From: Chlamydiales bacterium
GTDB taxonomy: Bacteria; Chlamydiota; Chlamydiia; Chlamydiales; Simkaniaceae
Length of the DNA stretch: 64,000 nucleotides
Direction: 5' to 3'
Assembly: GCA_024233515.1 (NCBI GenBank)
Contig: JACKPO010000003.1
Span: forward strand, 1-64,000
This document shows, piece by piece, positions 8,921-16,609 of the stretch. The notes under the pieces are model-generated. The model saw only the letters and a list, made by a program, of their open reading frames with translations. It did not search any database and was not told the DNA's origin. A program made the position numbers and the translations under genes. Position 1 is the stretch's first letter, and every line of letters starts with the position of its first letter.

Positions 8921-9476
8921 GGATCAGATTACAAGAGAGATGACGATCGATGCGATCTTGGGGACCTACCCTGAAAGAAGCCAACGGATCGCCCAAGAGC
9001 TGACGAATGCTGGCCTCCACTGTGTGGGGTGTCAGGCTGCGACTTGGGAAACCCTTGAAGTGGGGATGATGGGGCATGGCTTTGGTGAAGAGGAGATCGA
9101 GACGCTCCTGACCAAGCTGAATGCGATTCTGGAGGAAGAGATCGATGTGACGACCATCTCCCTAACAGAGACTGCTGCTGAGCGGTTTAAAGCGATCCTG
9201 AAAAATGACAAGAAGGAAGGGTGGGGACTCCGCTTTGCTGACAAGCCTGGAGGGTGTGGAGGCTATGAGTACATCCTCGATTTTGCTGAGACTCAGAAAG
9301 AGGACGATGAGCGATTTGATTCCCATGGCGTACCGATCTTCGTGAACCGGAAAATGCTCCCACGTCTGATGGGATGCCAGATCGATTATCTCGAGGGGCT
9401 CATGGGCTCAGGATTCAAAGTGACGAACCCCAATGTCAAGGGGTCCTGCTCTTGCGGGAATTCTCAGAGCTATTAG
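8910..9476 (+). CDS. Fusion of DUF1858 domain and A-type Fe-S carrier (IscA/HesB-like)
   Basis: A 188-residue two-domain protein. Residues about 8-65 match the DUF1858 redox-disulfide type (ITREMTIDAIL ... GLHCVGCQAA, with the C-x2-C). Residues about 80-185 are an A-type Fe-S carrier (ISLTETAAERFKAIL, GLRFADKPGGCGGYEY, ending GSCSCGN with the paired Cys). Such carriers hand Fe-S clusters to apo-proteins; the neighbouring ferredoxin supports that role. TTG 8910 is chosen because the DUF1858 domain begins there; the alternative ATG 8940 would cut into its first strand. The stop overlaps the convergent gene by 4 bp. Confidence 0.85.
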   Translation: MTTKDQITREMTIDAILGTYPERSQRIAQELTNAGLHCVGCQAATWETLEVGMMGHGFGEEEIETLLTKLNAILEEEIDVTTISLTETAAERFKAILKNDKKEGWGLRFADKPGGCGGYEYILDFAETQKEDDERFDSHGVPIFVNRKMLPRLMGCQIDYLEGLMGSGFKVTNPNVKGSCSCGNSQSY

Positions 9477-11161
9477 AAGCCTTTTCCTTGGTATCTTTTT
9501 AGGTCTTCGAGGACAGTCGTGTATCTTTGCCCGTTTGGTAAGAGGTCAAATCCACCGGCACTTTTTCTTTGTTCGATCATTTGGCGCACAACGCTCAATT
9601 CCTTCTCTGTAAGATCGATAGAATCAGCTGCAAGCTTTTGCTCTGCTGTTACCAATAGAGCTTGGTACTCTTGTTGGTCATCCCACTGTTCTTTATCTGC
9701 ATTCATTGCCTTTAGCTCGAGACCGCGATAAAGCTCATGCCTGCGTTGATAGTCTGGCCCCTCGAAGACAGAGCGATACATCTCGTTTTCAGAGGACATT
9801 GTTCCATAGCTGCCTGTAACATCACGATCTGCTTTCCATGTCTTACTCGAGTCGATTCTTGGGTGTGGTCTGGTGTCAGATCCTCCTGGCATCTCGACGA
9901 AATGGATTCCAGACTTGTAAGGGAATTCGCTTATTGGGCTTACTGGAGGTGCTTTAAGGACTGGAGATGGGCTTCTTGATGAGCTGCGCGAGCGTCTTCT
10001 CGATTTTCCATCATCACTTCTTGTGAGACTTCTTCCGCGCTGTTGTGAACCAGTATCTTTTGCATATAAATCGTCGTCCCGTCTTATGAACGGAGGAGCT
10101 GAGTTGCTTCTCGATTTTCCATCATCACTTCTTGTGGGACTTCTACCGCGCCGTTGTGAACGAGAACCTTCTGCAGAGAAATCATCGTCTAGGATTATGA
10201 AATCATCGTCTTGTGTTATGTGTGGAGGAGCTGAGTGGCTTGCCTTGAGTGTGGATGATTTTGAATCAAGTGATCCCTCTTCATCATCAGAGTCGATAAT
10301 GAGGTCGTCTCCGGGTCCAGGGCGGACAAAGAGCTCTGTTTCTTCCTCTTCTCCTGAGTCATTGGTAGTGCTTGCGGTCGATAAGGTGTCGATGTCATCT
10401 CTTTGAAACGGGGGATTGTAGAGTGGAGGTTCGTGCCCGTCTAGGGTATTCACAAACGTTTGCCAGACATGCTGGACGGTATATTGATTTTCTATGTATT
10501 GGTTAGACAGTTGGATCAATGCTGATGGTGACTCTTCTCCTAATACGAAGTCATAGCGATCTACTTCAGTGCGCCCCCCAATCTGATCGTCTACATGCTG
10601 GGTAGAGCAAATTTTTTCTCTGGTGTAGTCAAGAAGCATGGTATTGATGCTTACAACTGGATAAGTATTTGCGGTACAGCCATTTTGAGTTAGATAGGTT
10701 TTGAAATCTGTGGGGAGTCGGTTGACGTCCACATCATCATCATCGTCCATGACATTTAGAGCCCCTTGTAGATTGATCACCTCTTGTTGCCAGTCTAGAT
10801 CTTGTGTGGTGGTGAGGTAGGGCACGTGATGACCGAGATGGACGGTATTATGTTCTACTACGGCACCTGTTTCAAAGCGGGCGCCGCTATCGGTGATGTG
10901 GGTGATTTCTTTACCCCTGAGAGAGGGGTTTGTTTGGGCGGCAGCTTTGTGGGTGTCGATGACGAGTTTTGCTAGTTTTTTCACTTTTTCAAGATCGACA
11001 CCTTCGGTCATCGGATTGTCTGCGAGCTCGCCATCTTCGACCTTGAAGACAAGGTAGATCTTCCCATTGATCTCCATTTGGGAGACTTTTCCCTCGCTTA
11101 GTCCTTGACTAAGAGCGGGATGGAGTGATGGTCTGCTACTTCCTTCGGTTCTTGAAGCCAT
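9473..11161 (-). CDS. Unknown protein with RS-rich tandem repeat
   Basis: A 562-residue soluble protein of no family I know. Start 11161 is chosen because GGGGA precedes it and MASRTEGSSRPSLHP reads as a natural start; the frame continues upstream to 11260. An N-terminal globular part (about 25-270) is followed by a highly charged region: an acidic stretch, then two copies of a roughly 40-residue unit containing DDD, SQxRGRS and TRSDDGKSR, then RRRSRSSSRSPSP. This resembles the arginine-serine domains of eukaryotic splicing factors. The C-terminal part (about 430-562) is helical and ends MIEQRKSAGGFDLLPNG... . No signal peptide. It is a candidate secreted effector, by composition only. Confidence 0.78.
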   Translation of the reverse strand: MASRTEGSSRPSLHPALSQGLSEGKVSQMEINGKIYLVFKVEDGELADNPMTEGVDLEKVKKLAKLVIDTHKAAAQTNPSLRGKEITHITDSGARFETGAVVEHNTVHLGHHVPYLTTTQDLDWQQEVINLQGALNVMDDDDDVDVNRLPTDFKTYLTQNGCTANTYPVVSINTMLLDYTREKICSTQHVDDQIGGRTEVDRYDFVLGEESPSALIQLSNQYIENQYTVQHVWQTFVNTLDGHEPPLYNPPFQRDDIDTLSTASTTNDSGEEEETELFVRPGPGDDLIIDSDDEEGSLDSKSSTLKASHSAPPHITQDDDFIILDDDFSAEGSRSQRRGRSPTRSDDGKSRSNSAPPFIRRDDDLYAKDTGSQQRGRSLTRSDDGKSRRRSRSSSRSPSPVLKAPPVSPISEFPYKSGIHFVEMPGGSDTRPHPRIDSSKTWKADRDVTGSYGTMSSENEMYRSVFEGPDYQRRHELYRGLELKAMNADKEQWDDQQEYQALLVTAEQKLAADSIDLTEKELSVVRQMIEQRKSAGGFDLLPNGQRYTTVLEDLKRYQGKGF

Positions 11162-11235
11162 GATTTCCCCATTCTTTTCGGTTATTCTTCCCTTAATTAT
11201 ACCATATTTTTGAATTAATTTCATGTGATTGCAAT

Positions 11236-11398
11236 TAGATAGTGTCGTCAAATTCTTCACTCTACCTTAGGTTTTTCTATGGAAAATTTCTACGTTGGCT
11301 TCCTTCAAGAGCCCACTTGGGGCTCTTTGCATCAGCCGCCTTGAACTTTCCTCATAGAAAAACCTCTTTCAGAGCGAATCATTTGACGACACTATCTA
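11236..11398. repeat. 163-bp intergenic palindromic element, copy 2
   Basis: The outer 18 bases 11236-11253 pair perfectly with 11381-11398. Further pairing continues inward, for example GGTTTTTCTATG near 11273 with its complement near 11361. A central hairpin AGAGCCC/GGGCTCT with loop ACTTG (11308-11326) sits at the midpoint. The inner core closely matches copy 1, whereas the outer arms are unrelated to those of copy 1. It lies between divergent genes, so it is not a terminator for either neighbour. Confidence 0.85.
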
Positions 11399-11450
11399 GC
11401 TTAAGGTAAGTGAGCTATAATGGGTGCTGGACTAATATGAGAGATCTGGT

Positions 11451-12116
11451 ATGGTGAAAATGAGAGAAAATATACATTTTATTGATTATAAGTGGTTTAT
11501 GGAAGAGCGTGTTACGTTCCAGATAGAAGAAAAGTTTCAGTCGATCTTGATCTTTGGTCCTCCGGGATCGGGAAAGGGGACGCAGGGGAAGTTTTTGAGT
11601 AGTGCGGGGAATCACTACCATCTCTCCTCGGGCGATGTTTTTCGGGGGCTTTCCCCAGAGTCGCCAGCGGGGAAGCTCTACCACAGCTATGCGGGGCAGG
11701 GAAAACTTCTTCCCGATGACGTCACGATTGAGATTTGGCACCACTATGTGATGGGGCTCATCGCGACCAATCAATACTTCCCCAAGGAGCAGCTCCTTCT
11801 CCTTGACGGGATTCCGCGGACAGCGCCGCAAGCCAAGATCTTGGATCGCTACATCGAGGTGAAGAAAATCATCCTCCTCGAGGCGAGTGATAACGACCTC
11901 CTCATCCAGCGGCTAAAGCGAAGAGCGCTAATCGAAAAACGGCAAGACGACCGCGATGAAAAGGTTCTCCAAAAGCGGATGGAAATCTACGAAAATGAGA
12001 CCCTTCCTGTCTTAGCCCACTACGGCGAAGAGAAGATTGCCCGCTTCAAAGCGGAGCAGCGCCCTCTCGAGGTCCTTCGCGACATCCTCGTCTCCCTTTG
12101 CGACACCCTCTCTTAG
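11451..12116 (+). CDS. adk: Adenylate kinase
   Basis: Converts ATP plus AMP to two ADP. P-loop FGPPGSGKGTQGKFL near residue 34, the AMP-binding HLSSGDVFR near 57, and LLDGIPRTAPQA near 117 (the usual GFPRT is GIPRT). The LID is the short form without zinc cysteines (RLKRRALIEKRQDDRDE). The product is 221 residues because of an N-terminal extension of about 25 residues before the core; a second ATG at 11499 would remove 16 of these. The gene starts about 50 bp after palindromic copy 2 and converges with the antitoxin gene, leaving 13 bp between stops. Confidence 0.9.
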   Translation: MVKMRENIHFIDYKWFMEERVTFQIEEKFQSILIFGPPGSGKGTQGKFLSSAGNHYHLSSGDVFRGLSPESPAGKLYHSYAGQGKLLPDDVTIEIWHHYVMGLIATNQYFPKEQLLLLDGIPRTAPQAKILDRYIEVKKIILLEASDNDLLIQRLKRRALIEKRQDDRDEKVLQKRMEIYENETLPVLAHYGEEKIARFKAEQRPLEVLRDILVSLCDTLS

Positions 12117-12129
12117 AGGGATCATTGGA

Positions 12130-12432
12130 TCAGCTTAATCTTAGATTGAGGCCAAGCGCAATGATCAGTGAAACAAGGGTGTGCCACTTGGGATTTCCCT
12201 TTTCGGATAGTGTTTTATAGAGGCTCTCTCTCCCAAGATGAGCTTTTTTTGCAAGCTCTGACACCCCTCCTTGAGCTTCAGCAACATTTCTAACAGCTAA
12301 AAGAAATAGGTGTTGAGATTCTTCATCTCCTCTAAGACTTTCCTCTAGGGCTGCGTTTAGATACGCGACGGCCTCATCATGATTCTTAAGTTTTTCAATT
12401 AACCAATCTTGGTAATTTTTACTTTTCGCCAT
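12130..12432 (-). CDS. HigA-type antitoxin (addiction module antidote)
   Basis: A 100-residue helix-turn-helix protein of the putative addiction module antidote family. The HTH region runs about 55-92 (GGVSELAKKAHLGRESLYKTLSEKG...). The start MAKSKNYQDWLIEKLKN is typical, and AAAGGAT precedes the ATG. It lies 2 bp downstream of the toxin gene; toxin-first order is usual for HigBA. Expected role: it neutralises the toxin and represses the shared promoter, probably through the palindrome at 12762-12795. Confidence 0.88.
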   Translation of the reverse strand: MAKSKNYQDWLIEKLKNHDEAVAYLNAALEESLRGDEESQHLFLLAVRNVAEAQGGVSELAKKAHLGRESLYKTLSEKGNPKWHTLVSLIIALGLNLRLS

Positions 12433-12434
12433 AC

Positions 12435-12761
12435 TTAATCCTTTCGAGTCTTATATTCATCAAGAAACGCTTGGGCATTGTTAATGTCCTTTTTCTGAGA
12501 ACTTTTATCTCCTCCACAAAGAAGTAGCACCACCTTCATTCCTATTTTAGAATAGTAAATCCTTATCCCTGGGCCGCAATGAATACGAAGTTCATAAATT
12601 CCGTTCCCTATCGATTTGCAATCACCAAAATTTCCCATTTTGAGTCGATCAAGCCGTGTAAAGACTCTTGCACGTGTATGAATCTCTTTTAATCCATCCA
12701 CCCATTCTATAAAAGGAGATTTACCAGAGCACGTTTCGTAGATTTCAATCTCGATTTCCAT
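12435..12761 (-). CDS. HigB/RelE-ParE-type toxin
   Basis: A 108-residue protein of the phage-Gp49-like/RelE-ParE toxin superfamily. Visible core: SPFIEWVDGL, the basic LDRLKMGNFGD, ELRIHCGPGIRIYYSK and VLLLCGGDKSSQKKDI. Members are usually ribosome-dependent mRNA interferases; that is family knowledge, not shown here. The frame is open upstream to TTG 12797, but ATG 12761 is preferred, because the upstream part is a perfect palindrome that also contains the promoter. No Shine-Dalgarno sequence precedes ATG 12761. Confidence 0.87.
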   Translation of the reverse strand: MEIEIEIYETCSGKSPFIEWVDGLKEIHTRARVFTRLDRLKMGNFGDCKSIGNGIYELRIHCGPGIRIYYSKIGMKVVLLLCGGDKSSQKKDINNAQAFLDEYKTRKD

Positions 12762-12797
12762 GACTTTATTGTATCCATTAGGATACAATAAAGTCAA
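12762..12797 (-). promoter_or_regulatory. Promoter inside a perfect operator palindrome of the toxin-antitoxin pair
   Basis: GACTTTATTGTATCC (12762-12776) and GGATACAATAAAGTC (12781-12795) are perfect 15-bp arms with a 4-base loop, ending directly at the toxin start codon. On the minus strand the same bases hold TTGACT, an 18-bp spacer and TACAAT. TACAAT ends only 6 bases before the ATG, so transcription should begin at or near the A of the ATG, giving a leaderless mRNA. Confidence 0.8.
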
Positions 12798-12833
12798 GAT
12801 TTCTCATAAGAATTTTATTATAAATGATTTCTG

Positions 12834-13985
12834 TTAGAGAATATCTATAGAATGATGAGGAGAGAGGCTTTTTAAGAATTCTTCAACGGGAAGGCAGAGG
12901 ATATTTCCTTTTTTAAGGCGCTCTTTTCCACGATAGAGTAGGAGGGGAGTTGCCTCTGGGTAGTCTTCGTGGAATTGTTCGAGGCCGTTTAGATCTTTAG
13001 GGTGAATCACTGTTCCATTTTTCACTTCGACCGCCAAGAAGAGCTTGGGTCCTGTCAAGATAAAATCAACTTCCACTTTGGAGGTTGTTCTCCAGAAATA
13101 GAGGCTGTGTTTTTCTGTTTGAGCTTGGGCCCAGTTTTTGAGGTGTTGAGCGACAAGTCCCTCAAGAGCTGCTCCCTCAATCTCGGATTGTACATCGTAA
13201 AGGTTGGTGGGACGGAGGGACGTGAAGACTCCTGTATCGAAGTAATAGAATTTCGCGTGTGAGGATAGGGCACGTTTTGCCTTTAGGCGAAATACTGGAA
13301 GTTGAAAGGAGAGGAGAAGGTCCTCTAAGATGAGAAGGAAACTATCAACGGTTTTTCGTGCAATTTGGCACTCTCTAGCAATATTCGAAGCGTTGGTCAC
13401 AGAACCATGGGAAAAACTCATCGTTTCTAAAAAACGGGCAAAATCTCCGACATTTCTTACGATCCCTTCTGCTTGCACCTCTTCTTTGAGGTAAATCCCT
13501 GCATAAGCATTCAGGACGTTTTGAGGTTCTTCCGCATCTAATACAATGGGGAGCATTCCAAATTTCAGGTGTTTTTGTAGCTCAAAGGACTCGCCAATTT
13601 CTGCAGCGAAGAAGGGAGGCATAAATTTTAAGCTGGCTCGTCCACCTAGAAGATTAACACCGTGTTTTTTTAGCTTTCTGGAACTTGAACCGGTCATGAT
13701 GAATTGGTATCCCTTTTTTGCTTCAATCAGGCTATGGATAACATCTAAAAGTTCCGGGATTTTTTGGACTTCATCAATCACGACAACTTTTTTCTCAGGG
13801 TGCGCAGCGAGCGTTTCTTGTAAACGCTCTGCGCCTGCAGAGTAGAGGCGAAAAAGTTTGGGTTCTAAAAGATCGATCCAAAGGGCGTTTGGGTATTGGC
13901 TTTTAAGCCAAGTTGACTTTCCTGTTCCTCTTGGGCCGAATAGAAAATAACTCCCTTTAGGAGGGGTGAAAAATCTTTGATACAT
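12834..13985 (-). CDS. AAA ATPase with C-terminal DUF4143 domain
   Basis: A 383-residue protein. The N-terminal ATPase has Walker A GPRGTGKST near residue 18 and Walker B VVVIDEVQK near 69; a sensor-like MTGSSSRKLKK follows. The middle has a winged-helix look (ASNIARECQIARKTV). The C-terminal DUF4143 part has EVDFIL...AVEVKNG, the D...E-x-K pattern of PD-(D/E)XK nuclease folds. The function of this widespread family is not settled. It is upstream of the toxin-antitoxin pair on the same strand, in what looks like an accessory cluster. A second distant family member is at 59080. Confidence 0.85.
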   Translation of the reverse strand: MYQRFFTPPKGSYFLFGPRGTGKSTWLKSQYPNALWIDLLEPKLFRLYSAGAERLQETLAAHPEKKVVVIDEVQKIPELLDVIHSLIEAKKGYQFIMTGSSSRKLKKHGVNLLGGRASLKFMPPFFAAEIGESFELQKHLKFGMLPIVLDAEEPQNVLNAYAGIYLKEEVQAEGIVRNVGDFARFLETMSFSHGSVTNASNIARECQIARKTVDSFLLILEDLLLSFQLPVFRLKAKRALSSHAKFYYFDTGVFTSLRPTNLYDVQSEIEGAALEGLVAQHLKNWAQAQTEKHSLYFWRTTSKVEVDFILTGPKLFLAVEVKNGTVIHPKDLNGLEQFHEDYPEATPLLLYRGKERLKKGNILCLPVEEFLKSLSPHHSIDIL

Positions 13986-14125
13986 GGGGCTCTCCGATGC
14001 TTTTTACTTCTGCTACCTATTATGCAAAAAATGGTCCAAAAATTGCAACGATGGTTGCAATTTTCATAAGTCGCTTATGATAAATGAGAATAAACTTTGT
14101 GGTGTCAAATAATAATTTTAATTTC

Positions 14126-14154
14126 TTGACATTCAATAAGTTATTATATATACT
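14126..14154 (+). promoter_or_regulatory. Near-consensus promoter of the 14192 gene
   Basis: TTGACA (14126-14131), 17-bp spacer, TATACT (14149-14154). The start codon is 37 bp downstream. Confidence 0.85.
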
Positions 14155-14191
14155 TATTGTGCGGTTTACCGCGTAGAAGGAGGAAGACCCA

Positions 14192-15676
14192 ATGCCTGCT
14201 GCAGCAATTTTGGGGAGAGGTAGTGGACTTGATTACGATCCCACGGGGATCGGCGATCCCTCGATCTCTGATCAAGTTCCTCTTTTAGCAAAGTCTGAAC
14301 GGGTTGCGAAAGAAGCCTTGGAGAATTCCAACACGATCATCCCTGAAATCATTTACTGTGGAACCGATCTGTTTCTTGTTCCTAGGATGATAGGGGGTCT
14401 ACAGGATGCGATCGCGGGGACGCCGAATCCTCCTGGGATGTCTGGTCTTGGACTCACCTCTATCTTCAGTGTTTATACAGGTGTTGTAGCAACCCAAAGA
14501 GGGTATGAAAGTTACAAAAAAGCGAGTGAGGTGAAGGACTCGGTTGGGGAAGTTGTAGGGAAAGTGAATATGTCCCGTGGTCCTTTCGAGGTTCTTGGTG
14601 GATTGACCTTTACCCCGTTCCGGGCTCTTTCAATTGCGGCGATGTATTCGAGCTCCAAAGCGGTTGCTTTGGCGCAGGTCATTTTTGGAACGATTGGATC
14701 GGCTTTTTTTGCTGTGACCTACGCCCTACTTGCAATTCCAAGTATGATTAGTTTGCATCAGAACCGGAAGTTTGATGCGAAACTTACCGATGCGATCGAC
14801 AAGCATGAGACGCGTTATGCAAAAGCAAAGATGGGGATCAAAACCCTGATGGAGGAGATGACTGGAACGGTAGAAGAAAAGCGGGCTTTTTTGGAAAAGT
14901 TTGCAGAGGATCCGAAGCAGTGGAAAGGAAAAGATGCGGAAGAGGTGGATCCTTCTCTTTTAACCGACAAAGAAAGAAGATTTCTTTTCGAAGAAGCAAC
15001 GCGCCTAGGGGCTCCTGATTATACCCATGTTAATGAACTCTATGATCATTTCCAAGTGGAGTTTGTGAAATTTAAGGAGAAGAAAGAGGCGCAGTTTGGG
15101 CGTAAAACAGGGCCAGAAACGGTTGCTTGGGTGAAAAGAGAACTTGCAAAACCTCCTCAAGAACAGCTCCTTCATCAACTGGAATGGGGAAAGGGGCTTG
15201 ATGAAGCCGAAGAGATCTTAGGACAGGTGAAGAATGAGATGTTTAAAAACCGTCTTCTCCATCTTGGAATCATTGTAGCGAGTCTTATTGGAGTTGCAGC
15301 CTTAATTGCAGGAACCATTGCGACAGGAGGAGGGCTAGGAATTGCGATTGCTGTTGCTTGGGTGATCTCTGCTGTTGGAATGCTTGCGATTGATGGATAC
15401 TTCCTCTACAAAGCGTTGCAGCAAGGGGAAATGAATCAGAAAGATAAAGTGGCCTTCTTTGTGATGAATGTTTTGATGATCGCCATTGCAGGAGCTGGGA
15501 TCTTCTTTTCAGGAGGACTTGCTCCTCTGATCATTGGAGCTGTGATGCTTGTTTTATGGATCGGTGTTGCAGGCTACGCTTATTATCAATCGCTTCAGCC
15601 GATTGAGGAAGAGGTGACACAACCCGTTCCCCATCGCGGCGAAGCGTTTATACCATTCAATAATAAGACCGATTAA
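14192..15676 (+). CDS. Multi-hydrophobic-segment membrane protein, possible Inc-like
   Basis: A 494-residue protein with no family I recognise and no cleavable signal peptide. Hydrophobic stretches lie at about 156-188, 352-408 and 417-465, the last two as closely paired segments with short turns. A charged, helical domain (about 190-350) lies between. Paired hydrophobic segments without a signal peptide are the hallmark of chlamydial inclusion-membrane proteins, but an ordinary inner membrane protein is equally possible. It has a very strong ribosome site (AGGAGGA) and the promoter at 14126-14154. xerD follows after 14 bp and may be co-transcribed. Confidence 0.8.
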   Translation: MPAAAILGRGSGLDYDPTGIGDPSISDQVPLLAKSERVAKEALENSNTIIPEIIYCGTDLFLVPRMIGGLQDAIAGTPNPPGMSGLGLTSIFSVYTGVVATQRGYESYKKASEVKDSVGEVVGKVNMSRGPFEVLGGLTFTPFRALSIAAMYSSSKAVALAQVIFGTIGSAFFAVTYALLAIPSMISLHQNRKFDAKLTDAIDKHETRYAKAKMGIKTLMEEMTGTVEEKRAFLEKFAEDPKQWKGKDAEEVDPSLLTDKERRFLFEEATRLGAPDYTHVNELYDHFQVEFVKFKEKKEAQFGRKTGPETVAWVKRELAKPPQEQLLHQLEWGKGLDEAEEILGQVKNEMFKNRLLHLGIIVASLIGVAALIAGTIATGGGLGIAIAVAWVISAVGMLAIDGYFLYKALQQGEMNQKDKVAFFVMNVLMIAIAGAGIFFSGGLAPLIIGAVMLVLWIGVAGYAYYQSLQPIEEEVTQPVPHRGEAFIPFNNKTD

Positions 15677-15690
15677 GTTATACTAAGGGG

Positions 15691-16545
15691 ATGAACTGGG
15701 CTCTCCATATCGAAGATTTTCTGTCCTATATTGGCTCTGAAAAGGGACTCTCGGTCAATACCATTGAAGCGTATGGTCGCGACATCCGTCGGTTTTGCGA
15801 TGGAGTAAAGAGTGTGGAAGAAAAAGAGATCATTGCCCATCTCAGCACTCTTAAGGAAAAAGGGTATGCGAGTAGTTCGATTTATCGCACACTGATGGCT
15901 CTTCGCGTTTTTTTTCGCTTTCTCAAGCGAGAAGGGTCGATCGAAAAAGATCCGACAGAACTTTTAGAATCCCCAAAGATGTGGCAACTGATCCCAGAAG
16001 TGTTAACCAGTCAGGAAGTCGAAGTCCTTTTAGAAGCTCCCGATCTAGAGAGTGAAGAGGGGATGCGCGATAAAGCGATGCTCGAAACGCTCTATGCGAC
16101 AGGAATCCGCGCAAGTGAGCTATGTGGGCTCAATCTCCATGACGTCGGAGAAAACACTGTCCGCGTTATAGGGAAAGGGGGAAAGGAGCGGATTGTTCCA
16201 ATCGGAGAAGAAGCTCTCCATGCCATTGATACCTATTTAGCCAAGTGGCGCGACGATCAAGGAGAAGGGCGCCCTCTCTTTGTCACTAAGAAGGGGAAAC
16301 GGATGAACCGGACGACTCTTTGGGAGCGGGTGAAGTATTATGCCACAAAGGTGGGGATCCAAAAGGGGATCTCCCCCCATACGCTGCGCCACTCCTTTGC
16401 GACCCATCTTCTCGATCATGGGGCCGATCTTAGAGTGATCCAAGAAATGCTCGGCCATGCCGACATTGGAACAACCGATCGCTATACCCATCTTTCCAAA
16501 AAGCGTCTCTTCGATGCTTTCGACACCTTTCACCCCCGCAGTTAA
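15691..16545 (+). CDS. xerD: Tyrosine recombinase XerD
   Basis: A 284-residue site-specific recombinase that resolves chromosome dimers at dif. N-terminal SAM-like DNA-binding domain (about 1-90) and catalytic domain. Catalytic residues are visible: Arg in ATGIRASEL (near 145), Lys in GKGGKER, His and Arg in HTLRHSFATHLL (near 231), His in GHADIGTTD, and the nucleophile Tyr in DRYTHLSK (near 269). Length and motifs are those of a housekeeping Xer protein rather than a phage integrase. XerD is favoured over XerC by overall look only. No dif-like site was recognised nearby. Confidence 0.9.
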   Translation: MNWALHIEDFLSYIGSEKGLSVNTIEAYGRDIRRFCDGVKSVEEKEIIAHLSTLKEKGYASSSIYRTLMALRVFFRFLKREGSIEKDPTELLESPKMWQLIPEVLTSQEVEVLLEAPDLESEEGMRDKAMLETLYATGIRASELCGLNLHDVGENTVRVIGKGGKERIVPIGEEALHAIDTYLAKWRDDQGEGRPLFVTKKGKRMNRTTLWERVKYYATKVGIQKGISPHTLRHSFATHLLDHGADLRVIQEMLGHADIGTTDRYTHLSKKRLFDAFDTFHPRS

Positions 16546-16609
16546 TACGAAGGGTATAGAATAAAAAAAAACTTTGCTCTATCGTTGAGGGGAAACAAAG
16601 GATTCCTCT

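Noticed and set aside
11236..11398. Palindromic elements as classical MITEs
   Set aside because: Outer arms differ completely between copies and no target duplication was seen, whereas MITE ends are conserved; still open if more copies show otherwise.
12762..12797. TTG 12797 as start of the toxin gene
   Set aside because: The added residues are encoded by the operator/promoter palindrome; the family start fits ATG 12761.
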